From positions 36,732 through 42,113 of the forward strand of contig MGON01000129.1 in assembly GCA_001795345.1 (NCBI GenBank): 5,382 bases of DNA. Direction: 5' to 3'. This document shows, one piece after another, positions 1 to 5,382 of the stretch. The stretch comes from Chloroflexi bacterium RIFCSPLOWO2_02_FULL_71_16 (lineage in GTDB: Bacteria; Chloroflexota; Limnocylindria; P2-11E). Below the pieces are notes generated by a model that saw only the letters and a program-made list of their open reading frames with translations, was not told where the DNA came from and ran no database searches. The translations under genes were made by a program, and so were the position numbers. Position 1 is the first letter of the stretch; each line of letters opens with the position of its first letter.

Positions 1-92
1 CGCGCCTCAAGGACCTGGCGACGACGACGGTCATCGCCGAGGTCCTCGCCAGCGTCCCGGTGGAGATGACGCCCGCGGCCGCGCGGGCTTAG
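1..92 (+). CDS. C-terminal end of an upstream gene, probably a MoxR-family AAA+ ATPase (partial)
   Basis: Only the last 29 codons are in the window. The first complete codon is at position 3 and the TAG stop is at 90-92. The visible tail begins RLKDLATTTVIAEVLASVPV. A stretch of this kind, a helix followed by a valine/proline-rich end, is what MoxR ATPases usually have after their last lid helix. The stronger reason for the call is context: MoxR genes very commonly stand directly before a DUF58 gene and a TgpA-like transglutaminase gene, as here. MoxR proteins are cytoplasmic ATPases believed to act as chaperones or activators for vWA-like partner proteins. The next gene starts 7 bases downstream, so they are almost certainly co-transcribed. 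The ATPase motifs lie outside the window, so the family assignment is inference. That this is a real coding end is well supported by frame and spacing. Confidence 0.6.
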   Translation, partial: RLKDLATTTVIAEVLASVPVEMTPAAARA

Positions 93-99
93 GCCGCTC

Positions 100-1302
100 G
101 TGCGGCCCTGGCAGCTCGCGGTCCTGTGGATAGCGCTCTTCGTCACCGCCGTGGCGAGCGGGATCGACCTCCTCTACTACCTGTCGTACCTCGTCCTGTT
201 CGTCGGGGTCGCCATGTGGATCGTGTCGCGCCAGACGCTCGACGGCCTCGCCGTGAAGCGGCAGATCGGGCAGGCGTACGCGCACCTCGGGGACACCATC
301 GAGCTGCGCTACGAGCTCCAGAACACGCACCGGTTCGGCAAGCTCTGGCTCGAGATCTTCGAGGAGTCGAACTGGCCCGAGCACCTGCCGGGGCGCGTCC
401 TCTCGATCGCCGGGCAGCGCGACCGCAAGTGGAAGGTGCTGGTGCGCGCCCTGCGGCGCGGGCGGTTCCAGCTCGGGCCCATCGTGCTGCGATCGGGCGA
501 CCCGTTCGGCCTCTTCGCCACCGAGATGCGCATCCACACGCCGGCCCTGATCCTCGTGTACCCGAAGGTGCTCCCGCTCCTCCACTGGCAGCTGCCCGGC
601 TCGCAGCTGGAGGGAGGCGTCCTCACCGGACAGCGCTCGCTCCAGGCGACGAGCATGGTCATGGGGATCCGCGAGTACCGGCCGGGTGACGCGTACAAGA
701 GCATCCACTGGCGCTCGTCCGCGCGGCACCGGACGCTCCAGGTCAAGGAGTTCGAGCTCGACCGCACCGCGGACCTCTGGATCTACCTCGACCTCGACCG
801 TCACTGGCACCGCGGCGAGGGCGAGACCGCGACCATCGAGCGCGCCGTGACCGTGGTCGCCTCGGTCGTGGCCAAGGCGCTGCGGGAGCACCGCAACGTC
901 GGCCTCATCACCAGCGGGCTGCGCCCGGACGTCCTCCAGCCGGACCGCGGCACGAAGCAGTCCGGCAAGCTCATGCAGTACCTGGCGGAGATCCAGGCGG
1001 GTGGCGACCTCTCCATCGCGGAGACGCTCATCGAGACGACGCCGCGGCTGCGCCGCGGCTCGTCCTGCCTCATCGTCACGCCCTCGCTCGACCGCCAGTG
1101 GGTGCGTCCGGCGGGGACGCTGCGCGAGGCGGCCATCGCGACCCAGGCGGTGATCATCGGCCCGCCCTCTTCGTCGGACGACCGCGACCGGGCGCGCCGC
1201 CACGCCATCGTCGGCGAGCTCGCGATCGCCGGGATCCCGGCCGCGTACCTCTCAGTCGACTCGCGCATCGAGGACCTGTTCCGCGAGGCGGCCGTCGCAT
1301 GA
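100..1302 (+). CDS. DUF58 domain membrane protein (vWA-like partner of a MoxR ATPase)
   Basis: This 400-residue protein is anchored by two N-terminal membrane segments (about residues 5-21 and 25-42), and the rest is predicted cytoplasmic. After a beta-rich region (about 50-160, including DPFGLF at 134-139) comes the DUF58 signature: GIREYRPGD at 189-197, IHWRSSARH at 202-210 and VKEFE at 215-219. A vWA-like Rossmann half follows, with YLDLD at 229-233 and later LIVTPSLD at 324-331. The usual DxSxS metal site is degenerate: D231 and D233 are present but there are no serines. DUF58 proteins occur beside MoxR ATPases and are thought to be their adaptors or substrates; no enzymatic activity is established. 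The GTG at 100 is the only usable start, because an in-frame TGA lies at 67-69 with no start codon between. A weak TTAGG at 89-93 may be the ribosome site. The stop overlaps the next ATG (ATGA), which implies translational coupling. The family call is firm and the role is inferred. Confidence 0.93.
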   Translation: MRPWQLAVLWIALFVTAVASGIDLLYYLSYLVLFVGVAMWIVSRQTLDGLAVKRQIGQAYAHLGDTIELRYELQNTHRFGKLWLEIFEESNWPEHLPGRVLSIAGQRDRKWKVLVRALRRGRFQLGPIVLRSGDPFGLFATEMRIHTPALILVYPKVLPLLHWQLPGSQLEGGVLTGQRSLQATSMVMGIREYRPGDAYKSIHWRSSARHRTLQVKEFELDRTADLWIYLDLDRHWHRGEGETATIERAVTVVASVVAKALREHRNVGLITSGLRPDVLQPDRGTKQSGKLMQYLAEIQAGGDLSIAETLIETTPRLRRGSSCLIVTPSLDRQWVRPAGTLREAAIATQAVIIGPPSSSDDRDRARRHAIVGELAIAGIPAAYLSVDSRIEDLFREAAVA

Positions 1303-3632
1303 CAAGCTACCGGGGGGCTCCGCCCCCCGAGAACCCCCCGCCTGGGCCGTGGGTGCCCCCCGAGGACCCCCCGGCTCGGGCGTTCCTCCGCGCCTTCTTC
1401 CCGCCCCTCGACACCGCGGGGCTGCGCTTCCGCGGCGGATGGTCGGGCCTGCCGATCTTCGCGATCATGACACTCGTCTACCCGCTCTCCCTGCAGCAGG
1501 CGAACTGGGTCGAGCTCTCCTCGCACTTCACGAACATCGCGATCGTCGGCCTCCTGGCCGGGACGCTGCTCGGCAACTCGCGGCTGCGGCCGTCGCGCGC
1601 CGCGGCGCTCGCCGCGGTCCTCGGCTCGATCGCGGTGCTCCTGTTCACAGTCTTCGCCGTGCCCGAGGGCACGTTCCGCGAGCGGGCCGTCGCGCTGGGC
1701 GTCGACGTCAACACCTGGCTCACGCAGGTGCTCGCCGGCGAGGCCGCGCGGGGGCAGACCGTGTTCACGCTGTTCCTCGGGGCCAGCAGCTGGGCAACGG
1801 GCTACATCGGCGCGTTCGCGCTGGCGCGCTCGCGCCGGGTCTGGGAATCCATCGTCGTGAACGGCGCCTGCCTCGTCGTGAACGTCTCGCTGGCGCTCAC
1901 GCCGCTGCTGCTCGACCTCGTCGTGTTCTCGCTGTGCGCCCTCGTGCTGATGGTCCGGCTGCACATCGTCACGCTCCAGGAGCGCTGGGAGGCGCGGAAC
2001 ATCCAGCCGACGGGCGAGATGGACTGGCGGGTCCTGCGCGGCGGGCTGACGTGGACGACGGTCCTCGTGATCATGGCCCTCGTCTCGCCGCGGGTCGGAG
2101 CGGCCGAGGTCCTGGGCACCGCCTTCGACACCTTCGAGGCGCCCTACCAGCGGGTCGAGGCCGAGTGGCAGCGCTTCTTCGCCGGCGTGTCCGGGCCGAG
2201 CCGCCTGCGGGGCGTCTCGTTCGCCGACGCCATCCGCCTGGGCCAGTCGCCCAACCTCGGCGAGGCGACCGTCATGACGGTCGACGCGGCGCAGGGTCGG
2301 TTCTGGCGCGTGATCGCGTACGACTTCTACACCGGGCAGGGCTGGCGCAGCACCGAGGTCGACCGCACCGCCGACGTCGCCGTCGAGGAGACCAGGCTGC
2401 GGGAGCCGTTCGAGGCCACCTTCAACATCCTCGACTCGGGAAGCGGCAACCGGCTGTACGCCGCGAACGAGCCGCTCGCCGCCACCGTGCCGGTGCAGTT
2501 CCTGGTCGGCTCGGACCGCACGTTCTCGAGCGGCGTACGCGCCGTGGAGTCTCGCCACGCGGCCGGGAGCTACACGGTCCTCTCCCTCGTGTCCGTCGCC
2601 GACAAGGGGTCGCTCCGCCGCGCGAGCGCGCCGATCCCGGAGTCGGTCCGGCGCAGCTATCTGCAGATACCGAGCACGCTCCCGCAGCGGGTGCGCGACC
2701 TCGCGCGCGAGGTCACGGCGAGCGCCACGAACGCGTACGACAAGGCGGAGGCCATCGAGGGGTTCCTCCGGACGAACTACCGGTACGCGCCGGTCGTCCG
2801 CCCGCCGCCGCCGAACCGCGACCCCGTCGACTTCTTCCTGTTCGACCTCAAGGAGGACTTCTGCGAGTACTTCGCGTCGTCGATGGTCATGATGCTGCGG
2901 GAGGTCGGCGTCCCCGCGCGGCTGATCGAAGGATTCACCAGCGGCACGTTCGACCCGGTGTCGGGTCAGTACATCGTGAAGCAGGTGAACGCGCACGCCT
3001 GGGTGGAGGCGTACTTCCCCGGCTACGGCTGGATCGAGTTCGAGCCGACGCCGTCGGAGACGCCGTTCGTGCGGATCGAGGCGCCCGCGGAGGAGTCGGA
3101 TCCGGCGGCCGGCGGCGAGGACGGCTCGCTCGAGACCGACCCCGACGCGGCGGAGCGCGACCTGCGCATCGCGGAGCTCGAGGCGCTGTTCGCCGAGGCC
3201 TCGGGCGCCTCGGGCGCGGGCGCGGCCCCGGCCCCTCTGGTCGACCCCGCGCCGCTGGTGAGCCTGCTCATCCTGCTCCTGCTGGCCGCCGTGGCGTTCG
3301 TCGCGCGGTTCGAGTGGCGCTTCCGCCGGCACAGCCCGGTCGAGGCGGCCTGGGGCAAGACGCAGCTCCTGGCCGCGTACGTCGGCCATCCTTCGCGCTC
3401 GTCGGAGACGACCTACGAGTTCGCCGACGCCCTCGCCGTGATCGTGCCGGAGGCGCGCGAGCCGATCCGCACCATCGCGGACGCCCGGGTGCGCGAGCGC
3501 TACGCGGCCGCCGGCGCGGACGATGGCCTGCGCGAGGCGGCCGAGGACGCGTGGTGGCGCGTGGCCAAGGAGCTCCTGGTGCTGCTGCCGCAGCGCGTCC
3601 TGCGCGCCGTCGTCAGGCTCATCCCGCGCTAG
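1299..3632 (+). CDS. TgpA-like membrane transglutaminase (DUF3488-transglutaminase core-DUF4129)
   Basis: This 777-residue membrane protein has a transglutaminase/cysteine-protease fold domain, probably outside the membrane. It has a proline-rich cytoplasmic start (1-45), then about seven membrane segments (near 51-66, 77-92, 101-121, 154-176, 184-202, 204-222, 249-266) whose basic loops agree with an inside N-terminus. An external region follows (about 267-648), then a further membrane helix (650-669) and a cytoplasmic DUF4129-like tail (about 678-770). The catalytic Cys is C522 (DFCEYFASSM) and the His is H566 (VNAHAWVEAYFPGYGW). The third triad position is E582 in FEPTP, where many relatives have Asp. 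The 16-residue His-to-acid spacing matches what I recall for Pseudomonas TgpA. The order is that of TgpA proteins, which are linked to the envelope but whose in vivo substrate is unknown. The ATG at 1299 was chosen because it overlaps the DUF58 stop (ATGA) and has GAGG at 1285-1288. A GTG 67 codons upstream would run through the DUF58 gene and is unlikely. The family call is firm. Confidence 0.95.
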   Translation: MTSYRGAPPPENPPPGPWVPPEDPPARAFLRAFFPPLDTAGLRFRGGWSGLPIFAIMTLVYPLSLQQANWVELSSHFTNIAIVGLLAGTLLGNSRLRPSRAAALAAVLGSIAVLLFTVFAVPEGTFRERAVALGVDVNTWLTQVLAGEAARGQTVFTLFLGASSWATGYIGAFALARSRRVWESIVVNGACLVVNVSLALTPLLLDLVVFSLCALVLMVRLHIVTLQERWEARNIQPTGEMDWRVLRGGLTWTTVLVIMALVSPRVGAAEVLGTAFDTFEAPYQRVEAEWQRFFAGVSGPSRLRGVSFADAIRLGQSPNLGEATVMTVDAAQGRFWRVIAYDFYTGQGWRSTEVDRTADVAVEETRLREPFEATFNILDSGSGNRLYAANEPLAATVPVQFLVGSDRTFSSGVRAVESRHAAGSYTVLSLVSVADKGSLRRASAPIPESVRRSYLQIPSTLPQRVRDLAREVTASATNAYDKAEAIEGFLRTNYRYAPVVRPPPPNRDPVDFFLFDLKEDFCEYFASSMVMMLREVGVPARLIEGFTSGTFDPVSGQYIVKQVNAHAWVEAYFPGYGWIEFEPTPSETPFVRIEAPAEESDPAAGGEDGSLETDPDAAERDLRIAELEALFAEASGASGAGAAPAPLVDPAPLVSLLILLLLAAVAFVARFEWRFRRHSPVEAAWGKTQLLAAYVGHPSRSSETTYEFADALAVIVPEAREPIRTIADARVRERYAAAGADDGLREAAEDAWWRVAKELLVLLPQRVLRAVVRLIPR
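1311..1329 (+). other. Perfect hairpin just inside the transglutaminase start
   Basis: CGGGGGGC (1311-1318) and GCCCCCCG (1322-1329) are perfect inverted arms of 8 bp with a 3-base TCC loop. They begin 12 bases after the A of the ATG. In mRNA this would be a very stable stem over the initiation region. It could reduce fresh initiation and make translation depend on ribosomes arriving from the DUF58 gene, with which the ATG overlaps. The structure is seen directly; the regulatory role is inference. It may also be a chance result of proline/glycine codons in GC-rich DNA, or part of a dispersed GC-rich palindromic repeat. Confidence 0.5.
1322..1373 (+). repeat. 19-bp direct repeat of C6 tracts (two copies, 33 bp period)
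   Basis: The copies are GCCCCCCGAGAACCCCCCG (1322-1340) and GCCCCCCGAGGACCCCCCG (1355-1373), identical except for one base. Their period is 33 bp, exactly 11 codons, so both are read in the same frame and give PPENPP and PPEDPP in the cytoplasmic N-terminus of the transglutaminase. The minus strand therefore has four G6 runs, with loops of 5, 16 and 5 bases, which is compatible with a G-quadruplex. The repeat is visible directly; its origin (local duplication or dispersed element) and any function are unknown. Confidence 0.7.
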
Positions 3633-3661
3633 TCGCTGGCGCGAGCAAGAGGCGCTAGCGC
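3626..3661. terminator. Possible hairpin between convergent genes
   Basis: The arms GCGCTAG (3626-3632) and CTAGCGC (3655-3661) are perfect inverted repeats 22 bases apart, and each contains the TAG stop of one of the two converging genes. A compact alternative stem is GCGCTA (3626-3631) with TGGCGC (3637-3642), a 5-base loop and one G-U pair. A 10-bp palindrome, GCGCTAGCGC, sits at 3652-3661. No T-tract follows on either strand, so this is not a classical intrinsic terminator. Part of the symmetry simply arises because both genes end in CGC TAG. Its location is where a bidirectional terminator would be expected, but the support is weak. Confidence 0.25.
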
Positions 3662-3972
3662 TCGTCCTCCTCTTCCTCTTCGTCGTCGGCCTCGTACTCG
3701 TCGGAGTAGAAACCGAGCTCCTCGCCCCGGAAGACCGTCACGAGGAAGTCCTCCCGCTCGGGGTCGTGGGTCTGGACGAGCTCCTCGTCGATCTGGTCGA
3801 TGAGCTGCTGGACCTCGTCGTCGGTGAGCTCGACCTCGAGGAGCAGGGTGCCGTGCACCTCGAAGCGTGCGTAATGGACGTCGAGCCGGCCGATGCGCCG
3901 CGCGCCGCCGTACACGGTGAAGACCTCGCTGGCTTCCGTGCGGACCTGTCGCTCGAAGCGCGCGGCCTCCAT
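3655..3972 (-). CDS. Small acidic protein of unknown function, downstream of serA
   Basis: I do not recognise this 105-residue protein. It has no signal peptide, membrane segment or cysteine, so it is likely cytoplasmic. Its layout is a basic N-terminal stretch (1-11), beta-type segments (about 17-34 and 40-49), a predicted helix (51-69, LTDDEVQQLIDQIDEELV), a further beta-type segment (76-93), and a strongly acidic tail (91-104, with ADDEEEEEDER at the end). The segments at 17-34 (VFTVYGG...IGRLDVHY) and 77-93 (LVTVFRGEELGFYSDEY) resemble each other, which suggests a pseudo-repeat of a beta hairpin. The frame uses almost only G/C at third positions, which supports a real gene over the plus-strand frame across it. 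The start is fixed: an in-frame TAG lies four codons upstream of the only ATG. A possible weak ribosome site (AGGG) is on the minus strand at 3982-3985. It lies 35 bases after serA on the same strand and is probably co-transcribed, but a role in serine synthesis cannot be inferred from that alone. Confidence 0.8.
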   Translation of the reverse strand: MEAARFERQVRTEASEVFTVYGGARRIGRLDVHYARFEVHGTLLLEVELTDDEVQQLIDQIDEELVQTHDPEREDFLVTVFRGEELGFYSDEYEADDEEEEEDER

Positions 3973-4007
3973 GCGAGCGAGACCCTAGCGCAGAGAGGGA
4001 AGGTCGA

Positions 4008-5382
4008 TCAGAGGCCCAGCGCCGCGCCGAGCGGCTGACCGAGCTTCGCGGCGCGCACGTCCTTGATGTCCGGGAACCCCGCGATGCGCGCGCGCACCTC
4101 GTCCGGCACCGCGTCGTCCAGGGTCAGGATCATCAGCGCCTCGCCGCGCGGGTGAAGGCGCCCGACCTGCATGGACGAGATGTTCACGTCGCTCTGGCCC
4201 AGGATCGTTCCGACCCGGCCGACGAGGCCGGGCTTGTCCTGGTGCTTCGTCAGGAGCAGGTGTCCCTCGACGGGCACGTCCACCCAGAAGCCGTCGATGA
4301 ACACGATGCGCGGGTCGCCCTGGACGAGAGTGCCCGCGACCTCCATCCCGCCGACGTGCAGGGCCAGGAGCGACGCGTAGCGGCTGGGCTCCGGCTCGCG
4401 GCGCTCCGCCACGACCAGGCCGCGGTCGCGCGCCATGGCCATGGCGTTCACCAGGTTGACGCGCTGCTCGGTGAAGGTCTCGAGCAGGCCCTTCACCGCC
4501 GCCGCCCGCAGCGGGTCCGGGTCGAGCTCGAGCACGCCGCCCATGTACGCGATCTCGAGCGCGACCGGTCGGCTGCCGAGGAGCTGCGCCGCGAGCGACC
4601 CCAGGCGCTCGGCGAGCAGGAGCCACGCGCTGCCGCCGCGGTCCTCGGCCGGCGGCCGCGGCGCGTTCACGGAGTCCCGCGCGGGACGGCCGGCCAGCAC
4701 GTCGAGGACCTGCCGGACCACGTCCACCGCCACGTTCGTCTGCGCCTCGGCCGTGGATCCGGCGATGTGGGGTGTGAGCACCGTCCGCGGCGCGTCGCGG
4801 ATGGGGGAGTCGGCCGGCAGCGGCTCGGAGGGGAACACGTCGATCGCCGCTCCGGCGATGCGCCCGGCCCGCAGCGCCTCGGCGAGCGCCGCCAGGTCGA
4901 CGATCTCGCCGCGCGCGGCGTTCACCAGGACCGCGGTCGGCTTCATCTTGGCGATGGCCTCGGCGTCGATCAGCCCGCGCGTGCGGTCGGTGAGCGGCGC
5001 GTGCAGCGAGATCACGTCGGCCGCGGCGAGCAGCTCGTCCAGCTCGACGAGGCGCGCGCCGATGGCGTGCGCGCTCGCCTCGGTCGCGTAGGGGTCGTGC
5101 GCCAGGATGCTCATCTCGAAGGCGGCGGCGCGCCGCGCGACGAGGCCGCCCACGCGGCCGATGCCCACCAGGCCGAGCGTCTTGCCGCGAAGTTCCCGGC
5201 CCATGAGCTTCGAGCGCTGCCACTCGCCGCGGCGGACCGAGCCGTCCGCGGCGACCACGTTCCGCAGGAGGGCGAGCATGAGCGCGAGGGCGTGCTCGGC
5301 GGCGGCGGCGACGTTGCCGGTGGGCGCGTTCACGACGTACACGCCGAGGCGCGTGGCCGCAGGGACGTCGATGTTGTCGACC
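4008..5382 (-). CDS. serA: D-3-phosphoglycerate dehydrogenase, long form with ASB and ACT domains (5' end cut)
   Basis: This enzyme oxidises 3-phosphoglycerate to 3-phosphohydroxypyruvate with NAD+, the first step of serine biosynthesis, in the cytoplasm. The window holds the last 457 residues, starting VDNIDVPAATRLG. The family is usually about 525-530 long, so roughly 70 N-terminal residues lie beyond the right edge; the GTG at 5342 is an internal valine codon, not the start. In visible numbering, the NAD-binding GxGxxG (GIGRVG) is at 73-78 with the cofactor Asp in HDPY at 95-98. The catalytic residues are Arg157 (NAARGE), Glu186 (FPSEP) and His205 (TPHIAGSTAEAQ). The allosteric substrate-binding (ASB) domain follows (about 250-370, VKGLLETFTEQRVNLVNAMA), then a C-terminal ACT domain from about 374 (HQDKPGLVGRVGTILG, then DVNISSMQVGR). 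Feedback inhibition by serine is likely. D382 and N400 match the serine-binding Asp and Asn of the Mycobacterium tuberculosis enzyme, while its Tyr is His380 here. No frameshift is seen. The identification is firm. Confidence 0.97.
   Translation of the reverse strand, partial: VDNIDVPAATRLGVYVVNAPTGNVAAAAEHALALMLALLRNVVAADGSVRRGEWQRSKLMGRELRGKTLGLVGIGRVGGLVARRAAAFEMSILAHDPYATEASAHAIGARLVELDELLAAADVISLHAPLTDRTRGLIDAEAIAKMKPTAVLVNAARGEIVDLAALAEALRAGRIAGAAIDVFPSEPLPADSPIRDAPRTVLTPHIAGSTAEAQTNVAVDVVRQVLDVLAGRPARDSVNAPRPPAEDRGGSAWLLLAERLGSLAAQLLGSRPVALEIAYMGGVLELDPDPLRAAAVKGLLETFTEQRVNLVNAMAMARDRGLVVAERREPEPSRYASLLALHVGGMEVAGTLVQGDPRIVFIDGFWVDVPVEGHLLLTKHQDKPGLVGRVGTILGQSDVNISSMQVGRLHPRGEALMILTLDDAVPDEVRARIAGFPDIKDVRAAKLGQPLGAALGL

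Noticed and set aside
31..1203. A 390-codon minus-strand frame over the DUF58 gene
   Set aside because: Arg/Glu/Leu-rich low-complexity translation without motifs. The DUF58 signature on the plus strand explains this region.
1098..1298. An upstream GTG start for the transglutaminase, adding 67 residues
   Set aside because: It would overlap the DUF58 gene by about 200 bases, and the added residues are Arg/Gly/Pro-rich noise. The ATG at 1299 overlaps the DUF58 stop in the usual ATGA manner.
801..3389. An 862-codon open frame on the minus strand, antisense to the DUF58 and transglutaminase genes
   Set aside because: The translation is dominated by Arg, Ala, Gly, Asp and Glu with no domain or membrane pattern, while the plus strand carries two complete, recognisable proteins. 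Long stop-free antisense frames are expected at this GC content.
1349..3658. A 769-codon plus-strand frame overlapping the transglutaminase gene in another phase
   Set aside because: An Arg/Ala/Gly/Pro-rich shadow. The transglutaminase frame contains catalytic motifs and membrane helices.
3523..4038. A 171-codon plus-strand frame over the transglutaminase end and the small acidic gene, with a hydrophobic Leu/Val run
   Set aside because: The Leu/Val-rich run is the complement of the acidic tail codons (GAG/GAC) of the minus-strand gene. The minus frame has much better third-position G/C and a consistent protein layout.
4435..5091. A 218-codon plus-strand frame antisense to serA, Ser/Ala/Arg-rich
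   Set aside because: No motif, low complexity, and fully explained as the complement of serA codons.
3985..5223. A 412-codon minus-strand frame overlapping serA
   Set aside because: An out-of-phase Arg/Ala/Gly-rich shadow. The serA frame matches the whole dehydrogenase, ASB and ACT domain order.

Overview
This is a high-GC window (about 70 % G+C by eye, with a strong G/C preference at third codon positions). It carries five protein-coding genes, two of them cut by the window ends, and no RNA gene, CRISPR array or insertion sequence that I can see. The codon usage and the gene types fit a GC-rich free-living bacterium, such as an actinobacterium or a high-GC Chloroflexota lineage. The sequence alone does not settle which.

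Left part, plus strand (1-3632): the last 29 codons of a gene that is probably a MoxR-type AAA+ ATPase, then a complete DUF58 membrane protein (100-1302), then a complete TgpA-like membrane transglutaminase (1299-3632). The gap between the first two is 7 bases, and the last two overlap in an ATGA, so this is a tightly coupled operon. MoxR, DUF58 and DUF3488/transglutaminase/DUF4129 is a widespread module thought to act at the cell envelope: the ATPase as chaperone, the DUF58 protein as adaptor, and the transglutaminase-fold domain as an enzyme outside the membrane. Its physiological substrate is not known in general and cannot be read from this window. The start of the transglutaminase gene has an unusual block of C6/G6 tracts that forms a perfect hairpin and a 19-base direct repeat.

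Right part, minus strand (3655-5382): serA, the D-3-phosphoglycerate dehydrogenase of serine biosynthesis, with its first ~70 codons beyond the right edge. It is followed 35 bases downstream by a small acidic protein of unknown function (105 aa). These two are probably co-transcribed. They converge on the transglutaminase operon, with only 22 bases between the stop codons. A weak hairpin there might serve as a terminator.

The window is almost fully coding, and no intergenic stretch exceeds 35 bases. Very long open frames on the opposite strands (for example 801-3389 minus) are by-products of GC-rich codon use. I see no clearly new multi-gene system. The items most worth a second look are the C-tract repeat at the transglutaminase start and the uncharacterised small acidic protein beside serA.
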